Positions 52,590 through 59,558 of a DNA stretch of 59,558 bases are shown piece by piece. The DNA is from Acetobacteraceae bacterium. GTDB lineage: Bacteria > Pseudomonadota > Alphaproteobacteria > Acetobacterales > Acetobacteraceae. The stretch covers positions 1 to 59,558 of the forward strand of contig JALHQB010000025.1 of NCBI GenBank assembly GCA_022842185.1. The letters run 5' to 3'. The position numbers and the translations under genes were made by a program. The notes beneath the pieces were generated by a model. That model was not told the origin of the DNA. It saw nothing but the letters and a program-made list of their open reading frames with translations, and did no database searches. How positions within the stretch are numbered: position 1 is the stretch's first letter; every line of letters begins with the position of its first letter.

Positions 52590-53785
52590 GCATGCGCGTC
52601 CTGCTCATCGGCGCCGGCCCGGCCGGCACGCGCTGCGCCGAGCGGCTTGCGGAACGTGGCGCGCAGGTGGTGCTGGCCGGCGCGGAACCCGCGCTGCCCT
52701 ACGACCGCATCGCGCTCGGCCGGGTGTTGTCGGGCGAGGTTGAAGTTCCCGCCCTGATTACTCACGACGCGGCGCGATTGCGCGGGCTTGGCATCCGCTT
52801 CCTTGCCGCGACCCGCATCGCCGCGATCGATCGGGCGGCCGGCACCGCCACCACCGCGCGCGGCGAGACCCTCGCTTGGGATCGCGCGGTCTTCGCCACG
52901 GGGTCCGACGCGGTGCGCCTGAGGCTGCCGGGCGTCGACCTGCCGGGCGTGTTGCTTTATCGCAGCATTGCCGATGTCCAGGCGATGCGCCGCATGGCGG
53001 CGGGCGGGGCGCGGGCGGTGGTGATCGGCGGCGGGCTGCTGGGCCTGGAAGCAGCCGCTGCGCTGTCGGTGGCCGGCGCGCGGGTGACCGTTGTGCATGC
53101 GCTGGGCTGGCCAATGGAACGCCAACTCGACCCCGCCGCCGGCGCGCTGCTGGCGCGCCAACTCGGTGCTTCGCGCCGCCTGCGCTTCGTCATGCCCGCC
53201 GCGACCGAGGCCATCGAGGGCGATCATCATGTCCGCGCCCTGCGCCTGGCCGATGGCACGCGCATCGCCTGCGACCTCGTGGTGATGGCGGTCGGCATCC
53301 GTCCCTCTGTCGTGCTGGCGCGCGAGGCCGGGTTGGAGGTGAACCGCGGCATCGTGGTGGACGATGCGATGCGCACGAACGACCAGCGCATCCTTGCCAT
53401 TGGCGAATGCGCCGAACACCGCGGTCAGGTCTGCGGTCTGGTCGCCCCGGCGCTGGCCATGGCGGAGACCGCCGCCGCCACGCTGCTGGGCGAAGACCGC
53501 GCCTATGCCGCGCGCCCCGACACCGCGGCGCTGAAGGTCTCGGGCATCGCCGTCTGGTCAGCGGGGGAGATCGGCCCGCCCGATGCCGAGGCGGTGACGC
53601 TATCGGACGAGGAAGCGGGGCTGTATCGCCGCCTTTGGCTGCGCGACGGGCGGCTCGTCGGAGCCCTGCTGTATGGCGATACGGCGGATGCGCCCTTCTA
53701 CCTCGACCTGATGGCGAGCGGCCGTCCGGTAGCGCCGTTCCGCGCGCGCTTGGCTTTCGGCTCCGCCTTCGCCGAGGCCGCGTGA
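52586..53785 (+). CDS. NAD(P)H:FAD oxidoreductase (NirB N-terminal-like)
   Basis: A 399-residue flavoprotein with two dinucleotide folds: FAD at VLLIGAGPAGTRCAERLAERG and NAD(P) at ARAVVIGGGLLGLEAAAALSVAG. The block YDRIALGRVLSGE and the IGECAEHRGQVCGLVAPA segment match the N-terminal FAD part of NirB/NasB nitrite reductases. Siroheme and Fe-S domains are absent, so it is a free electron-input protein, probably for the NirA-type reductase encoded next. GTG 52586 overlaps the nrtC stop; ATG 52592 is the alternative. Confidence 0.85.
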   Translation: MSMRVLLIGAGPAGTRCAERLAERGAQVVLAGAEPALPYDRIALGRVLSGEVEVPALITHDAARLRGLGIRFLAATRIAAIDRAAGTATTARGETLAWDRAVFATGSDAVRLRLPGVDLPGVLLYRSIADVQAMRRMAAGGARAVVIGGGLLGLEAAAALSVAGARVTVVHALGWPMERQLDPAAGALLARQLGASRRLRFVMPAATEAIEGDHHVRALRLADGTRIACDLVVMAVGIRPSVVLAREAGLEVNRGIVVDDAMRTNDQRILAIGECAEHRGQVCGLVAPALAMAETAAATLLGEDRAYAARPDTAALKVSGIAVWSAGEIGPPDAEAVTLSDEEAGLYRRLWLRDGRLVGALLYGDTADAPFYLDLMASGRPVAPFRARLAFGSAFAEAA

Positions 53786-55515
53786 TGACGGAGGCGGGCT
53801 TCACCGGCGAACAGCAGGAATATCTCAAGGGCTTCATGGCCGGCGTCGAGGCGCGGCGCGGCAGTCTGATCCCAGGCGGCAGCGAGGGCGGCGCCCCGCC
53901 GGACGCGCTGCGCGCCGCGCAGGACGCGACGCTCGCCCGCGGCGGCAAGCTGGTGCCGCAGGAGGATGCGAAGCGCGCGAAGCACCCGCTCGATCGGTGG
54001 GACGAGATGACGGCGCGCGCCGATGCCAATACCTTCCCCAAGCCGATCGATGATTTTATCGGCCGCTACCATGGACTGTTCTTCGTCGGGCCGGCGCAGG
54101 ATGCCTTCATGTGCCGCCTGCGCATTCCGGGTGGAATCCTCTCGGCGCATCAGCTCGATGGCATTGCGGGCATCGCGCAGGACTGTGCCGGCCCCTACGC
54201 GGACGTTACCACGCGGGCCAACCTGCAATTGCGCGATATCCCTGCGTCGAAGGGTATCGAGGTGGTCGCGCGCCTCGCCGACCTCGGCATCGTTCCGCGC
54301 GGCACCGGGGCGGACAACATTCGCAACATCACCGCCAGCCCGACCGCCGGGATCGACCCGCAGGAGCTGGTCGACACACGCCCGCTGGTGCGCGCGCTGC
54401 ACCATCACATCCTCAACACCCGCGACCTGTTCGGCCTGCCGCGCAAGTTCAACATCTCGGTGGCTGGTTGCGGCGCTGTCGAGGTGCTGGAGGAATCCAA
54501 CGACATCTCGCTGCGTGCCGTCGAGACGCCGGGCGGTCTGCGCTACCGCCTCACGCTTGGCGGCATCACCGGGCATCGCGATTTCGCGCGCCCGACCGGG
54601 GTCGTGGTGAAGCCGGACGACGCGGTGCGCCTGTGCGACGCGATCCTGCGCGTGTTCATCGCCGAGGGCGACCGCACCGACCGCAAGGCGGCGCGGCTGA
54701 AATATGTGCTCGACCGGCTGGGCATCGATACCTTTCTGGGCCTCGTCGAACAGAGGCTGGGCTTCGCGCTCGAGCGCGTGCCCGAGGGCGTGCTGCGACA
54801 CACGCCGCCACCGTCCAAGCACGGTCATCTCGGCATCCATGCCCAGAGGCAGGCCGGTCTGAATTATATCGGCCTCGTCACCCCGGTCGGGCGGCTGACG
54901 GTCGCGCAACTGCACGGCATCGCCGATCTCGCACGCCGCTTCGGCAGCGGCACTATCCGCCTCACGGTTTGGCAGAACCTGCTGGTCAGCGACATTCCGG
55001 ATGCCGCGATCGACGATGCCTGCGCCGCCATCGCCGCGCTCGGCCTGGGCTGGCAGGCATCCAACATCCGCGGCGGGCTGGTCGCCTGCACCGGCAATGC
55101 CGGGTGCAAGTTCGCGGCCTCCAACACCAAGCGCCATGCGGCGGAACTGGCCAAGTTCCTAGACGACCGCATCGTCGTGGATGCTCCGATCAACATCCAC
55201 CTGACCGGCTGCCATCATTCCTGCGCGCAGCACTACGTCGCCGATATCGGCCTGCTCGGTGCGAAGGTCGAGCGCGGCGAGGATCTGATCGAGGGCTACG
55301 ATCTGCATGTCGGCGGCGGGTCCGGGCCGGAACAGAAGATCGGGCGGATGATCCTGCCCAAGGTGGCGGCGGATGGGATCGGCCCGGCGGTGCTGGCGCT
55401 GCTGGTCGCCTGGATGCGTGACCGCGCGCCCGGCGAGACCTTCCAATCCTACACCGCACGACACGACGATGTCGCGCTCGCCGCCATCGCGCAGGCGGAG
55501 CACGCCCCCGCATGA
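53785..55515 (+). CDS. NirA-type assimilatory nitrite reductase (siroheme, 4Fe-4S)
   Basis: A 576-residue protein of the nitrite/sulfite reductase family with both ferredoxin-like repeats. Siroheme/[4Fe-4S] ligands are Cys435 and Cys441 (CTGNAGC) and Cys476 and Cys480 (GCHHSC). It reduces nitrite to ammonium with six electrons. The N-terminus carries a motif FTGEQQEYLKGFMAG (residues 6-20) similar to one in the flavoprotein encoded downstream. Nitrite specificity, rather than sulfite, is inferred from the nas operon. ATG overlaps the preceding stop by one base and the next ATG overlaps its stop by four. Confidence 0.88.
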   Translation: MTEAGFTGEQQEYLKGFMAGVEARRGSLIPGGSEGGAPPDALRAAQDATLARGGKLVPQEDAKRAKHPLDRWDEMTARADANTFPKPIDDFIGRYHGLFFVGPAQDAFMCRLRIPGGILSAHQLDGIAGIAQDCAGPYADVTTRANLQLRDIPASKGIEVVARLADLGIVPRGTGADNIRNITASPTAGIDPQELVDTRPLVRALHHHILNTRDLFGLPRKFNISVAGCGAVEVLEESNDISLRAVETPGGLRYRLTLGGITGHRDFARPTGVVVKPDDAVRLCDAILRVFIAEGDRTDRKAARLKYVLDRLGIDTFLGLVEQRLGFALERVPEGVLRHTPPPSKHGHLGIHAQRQAGLNYIGLVTPVGRLTVAQLHGIADLARRFGSGTIRLTVWQNLLVSDIPDAAIDDACAAIAALGLGWQASNIRGGLVACTGNAGCKFAASNTKRHAAELAKFLDDRIVVDAPINIHLTGCHHSCAQHYVADIGLLGAKVERGEDLIEGYDLHVGGGSGPEQKIGRMILPKVAADGIGPAVLALLVAWMRDRAPGETFQSYTARHDDVALAAIAQAEHAPA

Positions 55516-57080
55516 ACGCCATCCTGCCCCCTGGCCTGCCCGCCGGCCTGCCGCCCGCGCCCGTCCCGCTGATCCCGGACAGCGCGCCGTTTTCCGCCAC
55601 CCAGCGCGCCTGGCTGAACGGCTTCCTGGCCGGGCTCTATGGCGGCGCGGCCGGGGCAGGGGGCAATTCCTCCGCGGCGCCGCCACCGCCGGCCGAGGAT
55701 TTCCCGTGGCATGACCCCGGCCTGGAACTCGAGGAGCGCCTCGCCCTGGCAGAAGGGCGCCCGCTGGACCGCCGGCTGATGGCCTGCATGGCGCAGCTCG
55801 ATTGCGGCCAATGCGGTTACCTGTGCCAAACCTATGCCGAGGCGCTGGCGAGTGGTGCCGAGACCTCCGCTGCGCTCTGCGTGCCCGGCGCGAAGCCGAC
55901 GCAAAAGGCGCTGAAGGCGCTGCTGGCCGAGACACCTGCCGCCGCCGCGAAGCCCGCCGCCGTGCCTGCCGCTGCGCCGTCTGGCCGGCCGGTGCGCTTC
56001 GTCGCGGCGCATCGCCTGACGGGCGCGGCCTCTGCCAAGGATGTGCGCCATGTCGTGCTGGACCTTGGCGACAGCGGCCTCGCCTATGAACCCGGCGATA
56101 GCCTCTCTATCGCGGTGCAGAACGATCCCGCGCTGGTCGATGCGGTGCTCGCCGCGCTCGGCGCGGCAGACGATGCGGCACTGCGCGAGGACCTGCTCCA
56201 CAAACGCGATATCGCCCGGCCGCTCGACCGCACGCTCGACCTCCTGGCCGGCGTCGCGAAGCACGTCCCCCATGCCAAGGCGCTGCGTGCTCTGGCCGAT
56301 GGCGACGACGGCGCCGATCCCGCCGACGCCGATCTGCTTGACCTGCTCGCGGCCTTCCCCTCGGCGCGGCCGCCGATCGCGGATTTGGTGGCCGCGCTGC
56401 CCACCCTCAAGCCGCGGCTTTACTCGATCGCTTCCTCGCCACTCGCTTGCCCGGGGCGTGTCGAACTGGCAGTCGGCGTGGTGCGAGCCGACCGGCGCGG
56501 GCGCGTGCGGGACGGCGTCGCCTCCTGCCACCTTGCCTTTCGCACGGATGCCGCGACGCCGTTGACCGCGCATGTTCAGACCAGCCACTTCCGGCTGCCG
56601 GCCGATCCCACGACGCCCGTCATCATGGTGGGCCCGGGTACCGGCATCGCACCGTTCCGCGCCTTCCTCCAGCATCGTGAGGCGCTGATGGAGACAAGGC
56701 ACTCTGCGGCGGGTGCCAGGGGCCGCGCCTGGCTGTTTTTCGGCGACCAGCGCAGCACGACGGACTTCCTCTTTGCCGAGGAGATTGCCGCCTGGAAGGC
56801 GAAGGGCGTGCTGACGCAGCTCTCGCTGGCCTGGAGCCGCGACGGCGCGAAGAAGGTCTATGTTCAGCATCGCATGGTGGAGGCCGCTGCCGACCTCTGG
56901 CGCTGGCTGCAGGACGGCGCGCATTTCTATGTCTGCGGCGATGCCCTGCGTATGGCGAAGGATGTCGATGCGGCGCTGCGAGGCATCGCTCAATCCGAAG
57001 GCGGCATGTCTGCGGACCAGGCGCGCGATTGGATCGTCTCCCTGGCCCGTCAGGGCCGATACCAACGGGACGTGTACTGA
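55512..57080 (+). CDS. FNR/CysJ-type flavoprotein with RnfB-like Fe-S domain
   Basis: A 522-residue electron-transfer protein. Residues 27-41 form a motif FSATQRAWLNGFLAG resembling the N-terminal region of CysJ. A Fe-S domain follows with Cys98, Cys101, Cys105 and Cys123 (DCGQCGYLC, then CVPG) like RnfB's PF04060 cluster, and then an NADPH:flavin reductase module (FAD at LKPRLYSIASSP, NADPH at MVGPGTGIAPFRAFLQHR and the terminal RYQRDVY). There is no FMN flavodoxin domain. Expected route: NADPH to FAD to Fe-S to the nitrite reductase encoded before it, or to NasA encoded after it. Confidence 0.85.
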   Translation: MNAILPPGLPAGLPPAPVPLIPDSAPFSATQRAWLNGFLAGLYGGAAGAGGNSSAAPPPPAEDFPWHDPGLELEERLALAEGRPLDRRLMACMAQLDCGQCGYLCQTYAEALASGAETSAALCVPGAKPTQKALKALLAETPAAAAKPAAVPAAAPSGRPVRFVAAHRLTGAASAKDVRHVVLDLGDSGLAYEPGDSLSIAVQNDPALVDAVLAALGAADDAALREDLLHKRDIARPLDRTLDLLAGVAKHVPHAKALRALADGDDGADPADADLLDLLAAFPSARPPIADLVAALPTLKPRLYSIASSPLACPGRVELAVGVVRADRRGRVRDGVASCHLAFRTDAATPLTAHVQTSHFRLPADPTTPVIMVGPGTGIAPFRAFLQHREALMETRHSAAGARGRAWLFFGDQRSTTDFLFAEEIAAWKAKGVLTQLSLAWSRDGAKKVYVQHRMVEAAADLWRWLQDGAHFYVCGDALRMAKDVDAALRGIAQSEGGMSADQARDWIVSLARQGRYQRDVY

Positions 57081-59558
57081 TGGACGGCAGCGTCGCGGCG
57101 GGTGTCATCCCCACGACAAGCACGCGCACCGTTCGCACGACCTGCCCGTATTGCGGTGTCGGCTGCGGCGTGGTGGCGACGCCCGATGCGCGCGGTGGCG
57201 CCACGATCGCCGGCGATGCGGACCATCCCGCCAATGCCGGCCGGCTGTGCAGCAAGGGCACGGCGCTGGGCCAGACCCTGTCGCTCGACGAGCGCCTGCT
57301 GCATCCGGAAGTCGGTGGCAAGCGCGCCTCCTGGGATGCCGCGCTCGATGCCGTGGCGGAGGGCTTCCGCCGGGCGCTTGCGCAGCGCGGGCCCGATGGT
57401 GTCGCGCTCTACGTCTCGGGCCAGTTGCTGACCGAGGATTATTACGCCGCGAACCGCTTCGCCAAGGGCGTGCTGGGCACCGCCAACATCGACAGCAATT
57501 CGCGCCTATGCATGGCAAGCGCCGTCGCCGCGCATACCCGTGCCTTCGGCGAGGATGTGGTGCCGGGCCTCTACGAAGATCTTGAACTGGCGGACACGGT
57601 CGTGCTGGTGGGCAGCAACCTCGCCTGGTGCCATCCGGTCCTGTTCCAGCGCCTCGAGGCCGCGAAGCTCGCGCGACCCACGCTGCAGGTCATAGTCATC
57701 GACCCGCGGCGCACCGCGACCTGCGAGGGTGCCGACCTGCACCTCCCGCTGCTGCCCGGCAGCGATGTCGCGCTGTTCGCCGCCCTGCTGGTCCATCTCG
57801 ACGATCGCGGCTTGGCCGATCGGGCCTGGCTCGATGCCCATGCCGAAGGGGCTGCGGAGGCACTGGCTGCCGCACGCGGGATTGCCCCGCGCGCTGCGGA
57901 ACTGACCGGCCTCGACCCCACGCTGATCGCGCGCTTCTGCGCGGCCTGGGCCGCAAGCCCGCGCACGACCACACTCTGGAGCCAGGGTGTGAACCAATCC
58001 TCCGCCGGCACCGACAAGGCCAATGCGATCATCAACTGCCACCTGTTCACGGGCCGCATCGGCAAGCCTGGGGCGAGTCCCTTCAGCGTCACCGGCCAGC
58101 CCAACGCGATGGGCGGGCGCGAGACCGGCGCGCTCGCCACCATGCTGGCCGGCCACCTGGGCTTCGACGTGGCCGCCGAGCATGCGGCGCTCGCCGCCTT
58201 CTGGAACGCGCCCGCGCTGCCGAAGGCGCCGGGGCTGAAGGCAACGCAGCTCTTCGCCGCCCTGGCCGAAGGACACATCGGCGCGCTCTGGGTGATGGCG
58301 ACCAACCCCGCCATTTCCATGCCCGATGGCGATGAGGTGCGCGCTGCACTGGCACGCGCGCCCTTTCTCGTCACCTCCGAGGTCACGCGCCGATCTGACA
58401 CCGCGGCCTGTGCGCATGTGCGGCTGCCTGCGCTGGGCTGGGGAGAGAAGTCCGGCACGGTGACCAACAGCGAGCGCATGATCAGCCGCCAGCGCGCCTT
58501 CCTGCCATGGCCAGCCGAGGCGCGGCCGGATTGGTGGGCGATTGCGCAGGTTGCCGCGCGCCTCGGCGCCGCGTTCGGCTGGAGCGGACCCGCCGCAATC
58601 TTCCGCGAACACGCGGCGGTGACAGGCCTCGCACGGCCCGCGGCACGCGCCTTCGACATCTCCGGCCTCGCGCAGGTGAGCGATGCCGCCTACGACGCGC
58701 TGCCGCCGACGCGCTGGCCCGTGCCGGCGCAGGGTGCCGTGCCGGCCCGCTTCTTCGCCGAGGGCGGGACCCATGCACCGCGCGCGCGCCTCGTGCCCAC
58801 CCCGTTCCGTGCGCCGGTCGAGGATGTCTCGGCTGGCTTTCCCCTGCGCCTGCTGACCGGGCGGCTGCGCGACCAGTGGCACACGATGACGCGCACGGGC
58901 GCGATCCCACGGCTGATGGCGCATGCACCTGAACCAGCCCTGACGCTGCATCCGGCTGACGCGGCGGGGCTGGCCGAGGGCATGCTGGTCGAGGCCCGTT
59001 CCGCTCGCAGCGCTGCCGTGTTCCGCCTGGGATTCGATGCCGGCCAGCGGCGCGGGACCGCCTTCGCGCCGATGCACTGGACCGCGCAATTCGCCCCGGC
59101 AGCGCGCGTGAATGCGCTGCTGGCGCCGCATGCCGACCCGGTCTCCTTTCAGCCGGAGCTGAAGAACGCGGCCATCCGTGTGACGCCCTTCGCAGCGGCA
59201 TGGCATGGCTTCCTGATCGCGCCCGTCCGTTTGCCCTGCGATACCGCGTCCTATTGCGCCGTGATCCCGATCGAGGGTGGCGGGTGGCGGCACGAACTTG
59301 CCGGCCATGACGTGCCGGCAGTGGCTTTTGCGCGGCTGCGCGGCCTGATCGCGCCGCCGGAGGTCGCGTGGCAGGTGCTCGAGGATGCGTCGGCGGGTGT
59401 GCTCCGTGCCGCTGCAATGCGTGAGGGCAAGCTGCTGGGCGCGGTCGCGCTCGGTCCCGACGCCGCGCTGCCACCGCGCGACTGGCTTTGCGCGCTGATG
59501 TCGATGGAGGGGCCGCTCAGCGCCGCGGAGCGCGCCGCGCTGCTCGCCGGCCGCCAGC
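57080..59558 (+). CDS. nasA: Assimilatory nitrate reductase catalytic subunit, cut by the window edge
   Basis: 826 residues are visible and the frame is open at the right edge. The N-terminal [4Fe-4S] ligands are Cys22, Cys25, Cys29 (CPYCGVGC) and Cys57 (LCSKG). Cys144 in NSRLCMASA is the molybdenum ligand, as in NapA/NasA. The DMSO-reductase fold runs to the C-terminal domain 4 (LLTGRLRDQWHTMTRTG, HPADAAGLAEGMLV), followed by the start of the extra NasA C-terminal region. No Tat signal, so it is cytoplasmic. The ATG overlaps the stop of the flavoprotein gene by one base. A BFD-type [2Fe-2S] end, if any, is outside. Confidence 0.95.
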   Translation, partial: MDGSVAAGVIPTTSTRTVRTTCPYCGVGCGVVATPDARGGATIAGDADHPANAGRLCSKGTALGQTLSLDERLLHPEVGGKRASWDAALDAVAEGFRRALAQRGPDGVALYVSGQLLTEDYYAANRFAKGVLGTANIDSNSRLCMASAVAAHTRAFGEDVVPGLYEDLELADTVVLVGSNLAWCHPVLFQRLEAAKLARPTLQVIVIDPRRTATCEGADLHLPLLPGSDVALFAALLVHLDDRGLADRAWLDAHAEGAAEALAAARGIAPRAAELTGLDPTLIARFCAAWAASPRTTTLWSQGVNQSSAGTDKANAIINCHLFTGRIGKPGASPFSVTGQPNAMGGRETGALATMLAGHLGFDVAAEHAALAAFWNAPALPKAPGLKATQLFAALAEGHIGALWVMATNPAISMPDGDEVRAALARAPFLVTSEVTRRSDTAACAHVRLPALGWGEKSGTVTNSERMISRQRAFLPWPAEARPDWWAIAQVAARLGAAFGWSGPAAIFREHAAVTGLARPAARAFDISGLAQVSDAAYDALPPTRWPVPAQGAVPARFFAEGGTHAPRARLVPTPFRAPVEDVSAGFPLRLLTGRLRDQWHTMTRTGAIPRLMAHAPEPALTLHPADAAGLAEGMLVEARSARSAAVFRLGFDAGQRRGTAFAPMHWTAQFAPAARVNALLAPHADPVSFQPELKNAAIRVTPFAAAWHGFLIAPVRLPCDTASYCAVIPIEGGGWRHELAGHDVPAVAFARLRGLIAPPEVAWQVLEDASAGVLRAAAMREGKLLGAVALGPDAALPPRDWLCALMSMEGPLSAAERAALLAGRQ

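Overview
The window is GC-rich chromosomal DNA from an alphaproteobacterium, most likely an Acetobacteraceae/Roseomonas-like member of the Rhodospirillales. The evidence is the gene order purN-purM-DUF2066-CDP-alcohol transferase-AI-2E-hda-ppk-ppx, a small aa3-oxidase subunit IV, orphan Bug and amino-acid binding proteins, a DUF6476 protein beside an RluA synthase, and codon choice. The assignment is inferred from gene content only.

Layout. 1-17.1 kb is housekeeping: an ABC-F ATPase (cut by the left edge), a YciE-like ferritin-fold protein, ndk, a stand-alone EAL protein, a convergent purM-purN-coxIV block on the minus strand, then DUF2066, a phosphatidyltransferase, an AI-2E permease, Hda, ppk and ppx on the plus strand, followed by M20 and M28 peptidases flanking a Bug receptor. 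17.2-26.1 kb is mixed metabolism: amidohydrolase, GMC oxidoreductase, an amino-acid binding protein, cytochrome c, a Vgb-like propeller, rpoH, an RluA synthase, DUF6476, DUF2256 and tRNA-Glu(CTC). Two equal-length 208-bp multi-hairpin elements and two 27-bp hairpins are dispersed in this half.

26.1-28.15 kb is a gene-poor stretch right behind tRNA-Glu, with repeats resembling integrase arm sites and a broken IS630-type transposase. It looks like an old integration site and marks the start of the accessory half.

28.2-44.2 kb is nitrate respiration. Two tandem Crp/Fnr regulators are divergent from a tightly packed operon: fused narK1-narK2, narGHJI, a parvulin, a small unknown protein, a hemerythrin-like protein, a beta-carbonic anhydrase, DUF2478, a MogA-type protein and NnrS. 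Two perfect TTGAC-N4-GTCAA boxes lie in the divergent promoter region. A HlyD/FtsX-type permease/ATPase exporter cassette follows (44.4-47.4 kb).

47.8 kb to the right edge is nitrate assimilation: nasT (ANTAR regulator), a leader RNA with candidate NasT hairpins, nasS, nrtABC, an FAD oxidoreductase, a NirA-type nitrite reductase, an FNR-type flavoprotein with an RnfB-like Fe-S domain, and nasA (cut by the right edge). Respiratory reduction is thus wired to Crp/Fnr control and assimilatory reduction to NasS/NasT antitermination, side by side. The most novel-looking items are the 208-bp elements, the nitrite reductase/flavoprotein pair sharing an N-terminal motif, and the accessory tail of the nar operon.
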